This document shows positions 47,422 through 58,140 of a stretch of 64,000 bases of DNA, one piece after another (the stretch's first letter is position 1; the number at the start of each line of letters is the position of its first letter). The notes beneath the pieces were generated by a model. That model did not search any database. It saw nothing but the letters and a program-made list of their open reading frames with translations, and had not been told where the DNA came from. The translations under genes were made by a program, and so were the position numbers. Origin of the DNA: Trichaptum fuscoviolaceum (lineage: Eukaryota; Basidiomycota; Agaricomycetes; Hymenochaetales; Trichaptaceae). The stretch covers positions 1,020,770 to 1,084,769 of the forward strand of contig CAJSYZ010000010.1 in NCBI GenBank assembly GCA_910574455.1, written 5' to 3'.

Positions 47422-48216
47422 ATGTCAACTTCACTCTTATGGCTGGCGGTCATCGCCTTATCGCATTCAACTCCAGTCTATGCAGACTCGAATGGCATGG
47501 ACATGAGCATGCGATGGACCTTGCAAGCGGGGCAATGAAGCCTTATCTGCACTTTACGCTTGGCGATATACTCTGGTTTCAAGGTTGGGTTCCGCAGAAT
47601 GCAGGCGCGATGGTTGGGGCGTGCATCGGATTGTTTTTGCTGGCGATAGTGGAGAGGTGGATTGGGGCTTGTAGGAGCTTGATGGAGGCGCATTGGCGGA
47701 AGAAGTACGTCTTTCAGTTACGATGGTGAATCGTGTAAATTTTCTGACACTGTTGTCACATAGATCGCTGCTACTCATGGCGAACAAGATGAACGCCCAA
47801 CGGCCATCGCTTGGCTCCCGAGTGCCATCGTCTGTGTCTTCTTCATCGAAAGGAGAGAAGGTAAAGGCTCGGGCGTCTGTTGAAGATGAGGCCGAGGAGC
47901 TTGAGACTGGCACCGCGCGACCGACTGACACCACGAAAGGCGCGCGCGCCATGATACGTACCGTCCCCCCATTCATTGCGTCCCAAGATATCCCTCGTGG
48001 TGTAATCTATGCGGGCCAAGTCGCTCTTGAGTTTGCTTTCATGTTGGCTATTATGTACGTCCTTTCCGTTCTCTGTCTGTCTGTCTCTTGTCACTCACAT
48101 CGGTGTCCTTTGTCTGTAGGACTTACCAGGTTGGATTTATAATGTCAATTGTCATTGGACTGGCTGTTGGGGAGACTCTTTTTGGTCGATACAACACACA
48201 ATCACACCTCTACTAA
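47422..48216 (+). CDS. CTR-family copper transporter, apparent frameshift near the 5' end
   Basis: Body exons 47,5xx-47,704, 47,764-48,054 and 48,120-48,216 encode MKPYLHFTLGDILWFQGW, a first membrane helix (AMVGACIGLFLLAIVERW), a polar loop, then the second and third helices with the CTR motifs MxxxM (MLAIMTYQVGF) and GxxxG (GLAVGETLFGR). These line the trimeric copper pore. The expected N-terminus is a signal peptide plus Met motif (MSTSLLWLAVIALSHS, SNGMDMSM) encoded from 47,422, but in a different frame from the body. The shift occurs around 47,505. Either a 5-nt insertion broke the gene or a weak 59-nt intron (GTCATC...ATGAG) restores frame at the cost of the Met motif. Copper import into the cytosol or from the vacuole is the family role. 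Confidence 0.7.
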
Positions 48217-48416
48217 TTTTCGAATGTTATTATATAAAAATGTGCTGTTGGATACGATTCTACAAATTTATGATAAATGATTTTCCTCAAATGCGAGTGA
48301 TTACCCTAGGTTGCAAGTAATCCGCCTTGAAGGTCTATGCATTTCAAAAGCCTGTTTGTTACTAGTCGATGAAACTTGCTCATCATTGTCATCACTGTCA
48401 TCTTTTCTGTCTCTAT

Positions 48417-48506
48417 TCCCGCGAACCGTAGGGTTCGCTTGGGTACCTTAGAAAAACGCAACTGTGTCGATTCTCTGCGAAAACTGATCCGGTCACGTGA
48501 CTTGCC
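48417..48506 (+). repeat. Leader repeat R3 (stem plus CACGTG)
   Basis: Third copy: stem GCGAACC-gtag-GGTTCGC (48,421-48,438) and GGTCACGTG with CACGTG at 48,494-48,499. It is more diverged in between than R1 and R2. It precedes BSD2-like copy 2. Confidence 0.72.
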
Positions 48507-48794
48507 TTTATGGGTAATTAACCCTTTTAGGCAGGTAATACAGTCATGTGATGACTACCTTTCAAAGCAGGTTGTTTCCACACATTCTTGACTCATCCGA
48601 GTCAGCAACAATAGCAGCGTCTCCGTGTCTACACCCTCAGTGCAAAGCCGACTTTGTCTGTGAGGACATCCAACACTGGCAACGAGCAGACACCTAGCGC
48701 AAATGTGTCGGTTGCAGTGAGCATTGTAGCTGCCGGAAACACGGGGCAAACTACTCAAGCACAGCTGGTCCTGCTGCACGTTCAAGGTTGAATC

Positions 48795-49560
48795 GTGGCA
48801 CATGGGTACGTGGCCCCGGGCTTTGAGTGCGCACGCCGCGTCCTCCCTGGCCGAATTGCAGATTGCTTAACTGAAAGTCGGCGCATGGAACAAAGGCGGG
48901 TTGTTGGCGGTGAGACTGGCAATAATGGTGTCTTTGCAAATGTCACTGTGAAACCGAGAGGTGCGCCTATTTTACTGCATTAACATATTGCTTCTTTACT
49001 GTGTATTCTAATGGGACTGTTTCGGTTACTTTTGCTTTCCATATTCAATAGAAGACAGTGTCCGTGCTGTACCGGAGGGACACAGAAGGATGCACCACCA
49101 TAGTACGCCGCTACTCAGGCAGATGCTGTCCCGCCGTACTCGGAGGCGTCGGTCCATGCACCTTCGTCCTTATCTCCGGGAATGACGCTTTCAGGCAAGC
49201 TGGTCTTGCAACGGGCACGCTCTTCTCGTTTGCTTGGAACATGCTCATTTCTGTTTCCGGGTTTTATGCTTACTTACCTCCTGCATACTACATATGTGGC
49301 GAAGCTCCGTGCTCGGGCTGGTCTTGGCTTGACACTGGTTCAATACGGGTTTGCATTGAGGACAAGCAAGGATGACAAAGGCATAGGCGCAAATGGTGAA
49401 GAGAGCATGTGGGGCGGCTGGGGAAATCCTGAAGACACTGTACCTCCACCAACACTGACGTTTGATACAGCTGCAGCTGCTGAAAGTTGGGCAGCTACTC
49501 ACAATGGGACTGTTCCTGTGGCAGATGCTTCTGTGGCAAAAGAGTATGGTGTATATTACT
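48795..49560 (+). pseudogene. BSD2-like (DUF2370) gene remnant, copy 2
   Basis: An open 5' piece (ARRVLPGRIADCLTESRR, VVGGETGNNGVFANVTVKP) is followed by frame changes. The PPxY region is recognisable at about 49,090, a deletion removes part of the first membrane segment, then the 3' part is open: FMLTYLLHTTYVAKLRARAG, LTLVQYGFALRTSKDDKG, ESMWGGWGNPEDTVPPPTL, FDTAAAAESWAATHNGTVPV. Copy 2 is intact where copy 1 is broken and the reverse. Neither can encode a full adaptor as read. Confidence 0.72.
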
Positions 49561-49622
49561 TCTGTGCTGTATGTGTGCTTAAAAATATAATTTTTTCTTC
49601 CTCTCTCTTGCTCTAACCGCAT

Positions 49623-49680
49623 TCCCGGGTAGCGGGCTTTGCTGTGAGTTGGCTCACAGCCTTTAACTGCTTGTCCGGGA
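49623..49680. repeat. Nested inverted repeat at the end of copy 2
   Basis: Inner arms GCTGTGAG (49,641-49,648) and CTCACAGC (49,653-49,660) are identical to those at copy 1. The outer arms here are TCCCGG (49,623-49,628) and CCGGGA (49,675-49,680), so a hairpin persists with a different outer pair. Confidence 0.65.
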
Positions 49681-51068
49681 AATGCGAGAAGATTGACGTT
49701 GACTAAATGTTACTCACGAAATAGTCCGAGAGCTATCGAAGCATGTGTTGTCGAGGTGTCCTTGAGAACGCCGTTAACGAATTCTCACTCTGTCATAGGA
49801 TTGTTAGCAGACTAAAGATAGCAGGAGTCCGAGCTTATACCGCTATTCCTTCTCCGAAGGCCAAGAGAGTGTTCACCAATCTTCTTTGCCTATCTGATGG
49901 GGCGCTTTTCGAACGCAATTGTTACAGAGTGTCCATGAGTACCCGGTACCGTCACTGGCAGTGAGAGCCTTTACTTGTACTTAAAGTTTCAAGCTCCGAC
50001 TACTACTAGTAGTTGTAGTTGATTCAAGTTGGCGCATAATCTCTTTCTCTCCTTTGGTTTCTTCTTGTCGACTCTCTCTAGATCTTTACAGTAACATTCT
50101 GGATAAAGGTACTCCGTGGAAATGCATAACTATGGAGAAGAAAAGGTGTCTGAATTGCTGGTGAATCGTCACACTACTGTCAGTGAAAACGTCTCACAAA
50201 TCACACTTTTACTGGTCATTTCTTAGCTCACACGTTGTTTTTGGGCCATGTGTGTTATATGAAGCCGGCCGAGCTACAGATTCTCGTCCTTCTAAGTCTA
50301 TGGACTGTTATATTTTCTGAAGGAAGCTCGTCGTTATCGGTTGTAATAACATCCAATTCGACTCGGAAACTTTGATGTTCAGTTCGACCAATACCTATAC
50401 CATCGTCGGATACACATTATCTGTACTTTTGGGTGAACTGCAGCTGCCAAGCCAGCTCAACAAAGGAAGCAGGCGCTCGGCGTGTCCAGACTGAGAAGCA
50501 CTTCTTTTGCTTAATCTCGGTGACCGGGTTCACCACCTCTATACAAAGGGATGCAAGCGGTGTTTCGCGCCGTCTCTGACATGATCTGAGGTTGTCCCTC
50601 GATGTTCTCACTCCTGGAGCAATATAGGGTCTTTCCTACCTCTGGCTTCTTATCTGATGTATTTTTGGTTCGGCAGAATCTTCGGACACAATCATCCTAT
50701 CGACAGATAGGCCTTACCACCATGCATGCATGGTGGTACAGTAGTATGTGGCAATTCTATGGTTCTTCAATCTTTCTCTGCCTGACCAGCTCTCCGAGTT
50801 TTTCTCGATGCATTTTCTATCGATACATGCATACAACATGGAGCATTAAGACGCCACTGAACTTGCCCGCCGAAAGGACGTACCTCGGGTGTCCTCTCCC
50901 ACACCGAACCTCACACTAATCCCGGTACTTGAGGAGAAACTTTGGAGAAACTGATTAAAATCCTCCCACCGAGCTACGTATAAGAACCATGGTGCGATCA
51001 AGAACTCTCCGGCGTTTCACTGGAGAAGTTGAAAACATTCCCCACCAAACAGCCTCACTTCTCACGCA
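49681..51068. other. Intergenic stretch upstream of the sugar transporter
   Basis: No gene supported. It holds a 24-bp perfect palindrome at 50,715-50,738 and otherwise promoter-like pyrimidine-rich sequence. Confidence 0.45.
50715..50738. repeat. 24-bp perfect palindrome
   Basis: The half-site TACCACCATGCA is followed directly by its exact reverse complement, without spacer, 331 bp upstream of the sugar transporter ATG. It could be a dimeric regulator site or a cruciform-forming sequence. Confidence 0.6.
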
Positions 51069-53090
51069 ATGGGAGCTGGCGCCGTCGCTGTCGACAACAA
51101 TGTCATCGCATGGAGGCACTTGATAGACCCTCAGCGCACCTGGTATAACAACCGAAGGTAAGGGCTTCCACTGATCTTTGACTGGTGCTGAATGATTGTT
51201 CTCCTTCTAAAAGGTTGATCGCTCTCAACGCATGGATTGTGTTATTGTAAGTTATTTATGACCGCATAATTTTAAGCATAGCTAACGCTGTCGTTCTTAG
51301 TCTAGTTACATCTTCAACGAATGGTTACGATGGAAGTATGATGAATGGTCTACAGTCATTAACTCAGTGGGAGAATGACTTCAACCACCCTACTGGGAGT
51401 ATGTTGGGTCTGCTGAACGCTATTCAGGTGCGGCAACTATTCACTCACTATTTCAGAAACTACAACCTTACGCGTTCTCAGAATATCGGTTCTCTGGGCG
51501 GTTACCCGTTCGCTCCGTATCTGTCTGATGGCATTGGACGCCGTCTAACTGTTTTCCTGGGAGCTCTCATAATGTGTGCTGGTGTTGCAATACAAACGGC
51601 TTCAAATTCAGTGAAGATGTTCATCGGAGCACGGTAAGTATTAGTACTTAAATTATTGCCATACACAACTAATGATATTGCTTCCTAGGTTTCTTATTGG
51701 TTTTGGTCTTACGTTTGCCGCAAACTCTGCACCCATGCTCGTCTCTGAGATCGCTTATCCACCTTACCGTGCGCCTCTGACGTCTATGTATAACTCTCTA
51801 TGGTACTCGGGCTCTATTGTGTAAGTGGTATTTACGATACATGCCAAGGCATTCCGATCTGACTCAGCGGAACTCCATAGCGCTGCATGGACTACTTTCG
51901 GAAGCTTCAAAATACCTACCTCATGGGCGTGGCGCCTTCCCTCAGTCCTACAGGGTCTTCCTTCCGTTGTACAAGTCGTTTTAGTACTGTTTGCCCCTGA
52001 GTCACCCAGGTGGCTTATAAGCAAGGGGCGCGAGCAGCAAGCCCTGAATACTCTCGCATACTATCACGCTGATGGAAATACGTGAGAATCCTACTTAAAC
52101 CTAACTTACACAAACCTGAACGCATCTTCTAGACAAGACCCGCTCGTGCAATATGAGTTCGAAGAGATTAAGGCAGCTATTGACCTTGATCGCACCGTCG
52201 CGGCTAACGTCGGCTGGAAATCATTCTACCAGAAGACTGGCAATCTCAAGCGTCTTCGTATCATTGTAGCCCTTGCCTTCTTTTCGCAATGGTCAGGAAA
52301 TGGTCTTGTCTCTTTCTACCTGAACAAGGTGTTCGATGCCATTGGAATTACAGATCCGACTGTCCAGCTTCTCATCAACGGCATTCTCCAGATATGGAAC
52401 TTGTTTGTCGCCATCACAGCATCGTTCCTCGTCGACAAAATCGGACGCAGAGTTCTCTTCTTAGTATCGTGTTCTGGAATGCTTGTTTTCTTCACGCTAC
52501 AAACAGTTTGCTCCGCCCTATTTGCTGAGCATGGATCGCAAGGCGCTGCTCATGCCGTCATCGCTTTCATCTTCCTGTACTATGCTGCTTATGAGTGAGT
52601 TTGATTCATTTTGTTGGGAAATGGCAACTGATGATCATTAGCATCGCATTCACACCACTGATCGTATCATATACGGTGGAGATTCTTCCTTACTCGATTC
52701 GGGCGAAGGGCTTCAACATCTTCAACTTCGCTGTGTCGTTGTCGCTAATCTTTAACCAATATGTTAATCCGGTGGCACTCGGAAAGATTAACTGGAAATA
52801 CTACGTAATGCTGTCCCATCAGTCACAGTTCGATTTACTAATTTCACACATTTTCCCCCTTTTAGATTGTATACTGTTGCTGGATCGCCTTCGAACTAGT
52901 TTATTGCTTCTTGTTCGTTATCGAGACGAAGAATCGTACGCTGGAAGAGACGGCCGCTCTATTTGATGGTGAAGAGGCTTTGGAACAGATTGAACACCAA
53001 GCCGCTGCACATGCGGCGATAAACGAAATCCGGGAGGAGGAAGAAAAGGGATCTAACTCCTCTCTTGCTTCGAAAGGGGTTTCTGCTTGA
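51069..53090 (+). CDS. MFS sugar transporter, lactose-permease-like branch, 527 aa
   Basis: Nine exons (51069-51157, 51214-51246, 51301-51427, 51482-51633, 51689-51820, 51881-52081, 52133-52594, 52642-52804, 52866-53090) give 527 codons plus stop. Twelve membrane segments are expected. Sugar-porter motifs: TNGYDGSMMNGLQSL, SDGIGRRLTVFLGA, GFGLTFAANSAPMLVSEIA, APESPRWLISKGRE, SFLVDKIGRRVLF, and ETKNRTLEETAALFDG near the end, with an acidic/Ser C-terminal tail. NGYDGSMMNGLQ places it with fungal lactose/galacturonate-type permeases rather than hexose HXT carriers. The substrate is inferred as a disaccharide or sugar acid, not certain. Confidence 0.93.
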
Positions 53091-53548
53091 AGAACAGTCA
53101 TTGAACGTTCGTTGATCTTCCTGTTTATTTGGCTCTATTCCGCGGACTATGCGATAAGCCAACGGACTCATGATGCTTCACTGAAATCCTCGATCAATGT
53201 ATATATTTATTGTAACTGTACAAAATGTACTGCTAGACTACCAGCCCTATGCTATCATGTAGCTAAGTAATTAAATGCTGCGCCGCCATTTGACTTGCCT
53301 TTTCTTTGCGTAGTCGGATCTACGAAATACACAATACATAAACTTGCAATGTCTTGTTCAGAACTTCAAGTGCTATGTTTTGATTAAAGTTCCTTCTCCG
53401 CGACAAATTAGCCTGAGTTTGCCGAGCGTGGGATAACTTGAATTGACTATCCGACACAGCCTGCCAACTTGAACTTGAGCACACCTTCATCAACTCACTT
53501 TCACACCTCCCTTCATCTCCGCCCCGCAGCAACACATCCCACCTCATA
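53091..53548. other. Spacer
   Basis: 3' UTR of the transporter and promoter of the next gene. Nothing else is evident. Confidence 0.5.
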
Positions 53549-56024
53549 ATGCATGCAGTCTTAGGACGTTCAATAAACACACCAATTGTCATCCCAGACG
53601 ACGACGACGAAATTATGAACTCAACTCAGTTAGCCGACAGTGGAGCACCAGCTAAACCTCATTTCAGTAGGGCGTCAGCGACGATGCCAGCCGGCGTGGC
53701 AAGCTTACAAAATGGGATGGGCGTTATGGGATTATATCCCAAAGCTCCTGCCGACCCAGGTGTGCGCCTACTCAGGCGGATTGAAGTGGGACAGCCTTCG
53801 TCTGCGATGTGGCAACAAATGACTAGTGAAGGTTAGCTGCGCCTTTTATTGCTTTGTCTTTGACTCACACGGGTTACAAGACTCAGAAATATGTCGTACT
53901 AGCCGCTCTGTTAGCGGCGATGGTGACAGTAACTCTTTGAAACGAAAACGTATTACTTCCAATGATGTCTCTAGCTCAGAACAGGGATCATCGGGTCTAC
54001 CTAACGTCAATACTGTTGAATCATGGCCAGATTTAGCTGCGAGTGGGCAGATAGACCGACTTACAAAGAAGCAGCGTAAGAAATTCAACAGACATCTACG
54101 GGAACAGGCAGAACAACAGCATGTGAACATTGTACCACTAGTGGAAAACATCCTTGGATGGAGTGCTCAATTCCGAGACGATGCGACTTCGCAGATGTCA
54201 ATTGATTATGGCTATGGTCCTCCTCCTCCTCCCCTCACTACACCACCTCCTATCCCTATGTCATCGCCGCCCTCCCAGCCTTCGTATCCTTCCTCCCATG
54301 TATGGGAACCTGGAAACAGCCGTATGTTGTCATCATCTAGACAAGACCATGCGAATGCGGAGAATGATTCGAAACAACCCCTCCCCAAACGTCCCTCCCC
54401 TTTAGTCTCTCCATCTTACAACTCAAAGGATGTTTCCAAACAAGAATCGCACAGTCAACCCGTGCAATCGTCACGAGAAGCAAAGCCTCAGTGGTCTCCG
54501 TTTTTGTTTTTCAAAAATGGTAGAATCATTGGTTCAGTCACAAAGGACACAAAATCGCACATGTGCACGTTCGATCTCACTGGATTCCACATTCACCCTC
54601 CACCTGTAATCGAACGAAGTTTGGTCATGGATTCAATACCTCGCAAATTCCGCATACCAGACTTTTTTTACTCCTGGTGCAGAGAAATAGGTCTATCCCG
54701 ACCTTTGGCCGTTCTTGCCAACCCCAGAAGTTCAAAGGCGTTGCTTGAATTCGAATCAGAAGAGCTGGCACATAAAGCTTACAATAGTCCAAGGCTCAAG
54801 AACACCGACGGTAGAAGCGGTATGCGCCTTTATTGGTACACACCCCTCAAACAATCGGACGAGACATCCTCACACCAAGTCGAAACCTCTTCGAAGCCTC
54901 AAATTGCATTGCAACCTTCGAAACCGTCGCCTCGAGTGGTACGTGACGACATGGAAGAAGGCGAGATCTGTGAAGATGAGTGTTCGGATGCGTTGGAGGC
55001 ACCCGCATGTGATGTTGGTTATCCCACCTCTTTACATAGAAACGTCGACCCGTCAAAGGCTGATCCAAAGCCAGTCTCAGCAAAGAAGGGTGTTCCAATT
55101 CTTGCCACTCTTTCGGATATGGACGTCGACATGGATAGACCATCAGAATCTATCATAACGCCAGAGGCAACTTACAGTACCTTGTCATTTAACGACGCGA
55201 AGAGAGTGATGGTCAGTTCAGCCCAGGAATCCAAAAATCAATCTGCGGATGTCAACGAGGCCAAAGGCCAGAGCACATCAGCAATCAGTGTGGAACCCTC
55301 CGCATCTGGTATGAATTCATTGGACAAGCTTGCGCAGCTCCGACAACGAGTGCTTGCAAGTAAGCGAAAGCGTCCTGTTTCATCGGAGACTTCCAGCACA
55401 CCCAATAAATTGGATCCTGCAATCAATACATCACTCGTAGCACGCTTCTCTACCTCTTCAGAGTCTTCCATTTCAATCGCAAGCTCTACGTCATCTTCAA
55501 TCTCTGTCGCCACCGCCTCATCCAGCAAATCGTTATCTTCGCAGACGCTACCAATTGTATCATCGTCGCATCTTGACGAGCTTGCAACAGATTTTTTGAA
55601 CAACATATTAGGGCCACAAGGTTTTGCTCGTAATCCGTTCCACGTCCGTATGGAGCGGAAGGCTGTTGTCGAAGAGAAACAAAGAAGATTAGAACGGCAC
55701 ATCGCGGACTCGAAGCAACTCATGTCTAAGTACGTTGCTGCATCCTCGAAGGCTGAAAGGGATCAGATCATGAAGGTCATTCGCGAGAAGAATAGGTGTG
55801 CCTTCGCGAAGCGAAGTTGCTTTAATGTCGATTTCTCATTCTGATTCTTGTCGATTATCTCGTGTAGAAAATTCGACATCGAAAACGCGGAATCGGACGC
55901 TGCCCTACAACGTCTTCAAAAGGAAACGCGGTTCAGCTTTGCGTGGCCTGAAACGAAGCGCGATGACACTATCCTAGTTATTAGTGATTCCGAAGATGAT
56001 TGTCTCTCGGACGAGGAGTTCTGA
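53549..56024 (+). CDS. Orphan low-complexity, probably nuclear protein, 784 aa
   Basis: Exons 53549-53831, 53881-55795 and 55868-56024 give 784 codons plus stop. Regions: an acidic patch (IVIPDDDDEIMNS), KRKR-type basic motif (SLKRKRITSNDVSS), a basic helix (RLTKKQRKKFNRHLREQAEQ), a Pro-rich stretch (YGPPPPPLTTPPPIP), a folded-looking block at about 300-420 (WSPFLFFKNGRIIGSVTKD, DSIPRKFRIPDFFYSWCREI, ALLEFESEELAHKAYNSPR), which resembles a divergent RNA-binding fold, Ser-rich linkers, and an acidic C-terminus (TILVISDSEDDCLSDEEF) that looks like a SUMO-interacting motif (ILVIS plus acidic residues). No family named. A nuclear RNA- or SUMO-related role is inference. Confidence 0.72.
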
Positions 56025-56688
56025 AGTCTCCTATTTGTCTTTTGAGAGCCGTGTTTAGCGGCTCGTGGTACGTCTTTCCTATGGTCGTTTATTTTCTTTT
56101 CACATTGCATGTCTGAGTTGTCTATATCGAACTCTTCGTATAGACGAGCAAGGTGTGGAGTTTTTCTTACATATCCATATGTTTCATGGTGCTCACTTAT
56201 CACTTATGTTTTGACCGTCCAGACTCAATTCCCTATGCTCTATACAATGGTAGGCGACCACGTAAATGATCTATTTGCGATCCTTGTCTCTGACGTCTTT
56301 GACGATTTATTTCTTTATTAGGCACATCCGACATCACTACTATTGCGGAGTTTTTTTGGGGGTCTGCATTCTTCTGTACACATTCCTATCTGCGGGCTCC
56401 TAGGTTGTGTATGTGTCCGACTGTTTACTCCTGGAGAAAAACGGTAGGACACTTCACGCCTAGAGGTTCGCACCTGTAACCCTTGCATGTATTTCCTCTG
56501 GATTGGTTGCTTTGTGTCATATAATCAAAACGTATATCTGAGTTCTGTTTCGTGTGTAACTTTGTGTGCTTCAACAACGGTCAAGCAGGTCTTTGAATGT
56601 GATGCATTGTGGCACGATATACGAATGGGAGGAAGTGCTTTCGTTCCGGCTGCCGTAACATGTACATATTTACTTACCCCTCAACATA
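56025..56688. other. 3' flank of the orphan gene
   Basis: No gene. It ends at the TA target-site dinucleotide of the adjacent inverted-repeat element. Confidence 0.5.
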
Positions 56689-56710
56689 CAGTCTTCACCC
56701 GGTCCTTGAG
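56689..56710. repeat. Left terminal inverted repeat
   Basis: Begins CAGTCTTCACCC directly after TA (56,687-56,688); matches the right end over all 22 positions in inverse orientation. Confidence 0.75.
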
Positions 56711-56949
56711 ACGCCGAATTTACAGCTCGAATTTTGACCGTTTCTCGACCGTTTTTCTTCAAATAAAAGCGGATTGGGCTTAAAAAATAGCAGAAGAGCT
56801 CATGTCCAAAATTTTAAGAGAAACGAACAAAATGCCAGTGATATATTCACCAACAAAGTTTTCAGGTGAATTCTGGCTTCCCCACTCTTTGAGACATCAC
56901 GTTCTCACGGTCTCAGGAGGGCAGGTCTGAGGTTTTTGCTTGCTTCTTC

Positions 56950-58140
56950 CACGATCCCCAGGGCTTCAGACCGTGCTGAACAAATTCCGAGTTGAATCGA
57001 GTGTCGATGGCGCGCTTGTGACTGCGCTTTTCTTAGAGAGGGCTGTGCCTGCGAAGGTGAACGGAGGTGCTGATGATGCAGATGCTTGGGGGCCGCTTCC
57101 AGATGCTTTACCTGTGGGTTACGAGGAGAAGAGCGGAACACTGTTCCATATTGATACGCTTTATGTCAGGGATAGGGATGAGGAGGACATAAGCCTGCGG
57201 ATGGGTCTTCTCGACCGGTATCTGCGGGTGAGGATGACCAGAAGGCATCTGTATGTGTGCAAACCGGCGGTGTTGTAGGTGTTGTAGGTGTTGCAAGAGA
57301 AGAAGGCACAGTTCGATTCTGTCCGGGAAGAATTCATGCCATGGTTATGCAAGGTGCAGACCCAGAGAACGAAAAGGGAAAAATATTGATCTGGTGCGTC
57401 ATAATACCCTATCCTTGTATCAATGATTGAACGCAGGTGCAGTTTTAAACCCCATAACCCGCTCCTGCAAATTCACTTGCCCTTCGACACTCGACTCTCC
57501 ATTCCGCTTACCCACAAAGAAGCAAACATCGCCGTGTTCAAGTTGCACCTGCTTCACCTGCTCATTCCTCTCATTCACATAGTACTCCGAAAGCATCTCA
57601 GCCATCTCCACCTACCCATGATTCCGACGAGGAACCTGAAGAGGATCCCGACCTTCGTATCGGTCTCGTCTTATATCGCCTGGCGGATGGCTACGCCGCG
57701 CGTGCTAATGACCCGTGGAATTATATGGAACTGAACCAGATGTTGAGTTGTCAATTTCCCTCTGAATATCTGTGCCAGGAATTAATGAGCTTCTAGGCTC
57801 TTAAAGATATCCCCCCTCAATCATACGACCCGGCATTGGTGGCCAGAGGTGCAACATCCCAGCTGATAGCTTGGTGGGCGAGTCGACGCGTGACGGAGAA
57901 CGCACGAGCGTGAAACGCAGCGTAGTTGGCCGCTCGGGAAGAACGTGAAGCTCAACGGTTGCATGCTTATGGAGTTCTGCGTTGACGATGACAGGTCAGT
58001 TCTCTTTTCTCCACTCATATCATATACTGACTGCTTTGTACTTCCGCAGTGCAAAGCTCGAAGGTTGCATTGTTGGAAAAATCCCGCATGTCGGCACCAC
58101 AGCTGAGCTTGTACGGTGCATCACGCAGGCTCAAGGGTAA
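56950..58140 (+). pseudogene. GCD1: eIF2B-gamma (GCD1) gene fragment with stops and retained introns
   Basis: Ordered pieces of translation initiation factor eIF2B gamma: TVLNKFRVESSVDGALVTAL, WGPLPDALPVGYEEKSGTLF, HIDTLYVRDRDEEDISLRMG, RMTRRHLYVCKPAVL, REEFMPWLCKVQTQRTKREK, then RIGLVLYRLADGYAARAND, LKDIPPQSY, VGESTR...ERTSVKRSVVGR and the hexapeptide-repeat end AKLEGCIVGK...GTTAELVRC. Two TAG stops arise from a tandem GTTGTAGGT repeat at about 57,277-57,290, and further stops and frame changes follow. At least one intron with clean GT...CCGCAG borders (about 57,990-58,050) is still present, so the copy came from DNA, not from mRNA. The 5' part of the gene (nucleotidyltransferase-like start) is missing. 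Confidence 0.75.

Noticed and set aside
47307..47460. Start of the CTR body frame at 47,307 as the real N-terminus
   Set aside because: That frame upstream of 47,490 lacks a signal peptide and Met motif and overlaps the BSD2 fragment; the start at 47,422 in the other frame fits the family far better.
57423..57734. 103-codon frame inside the TIR element as an element gene
   Set aside because: It is an out-of-frame reading of the eIF2B-gamma remnant; no transposase motif present.
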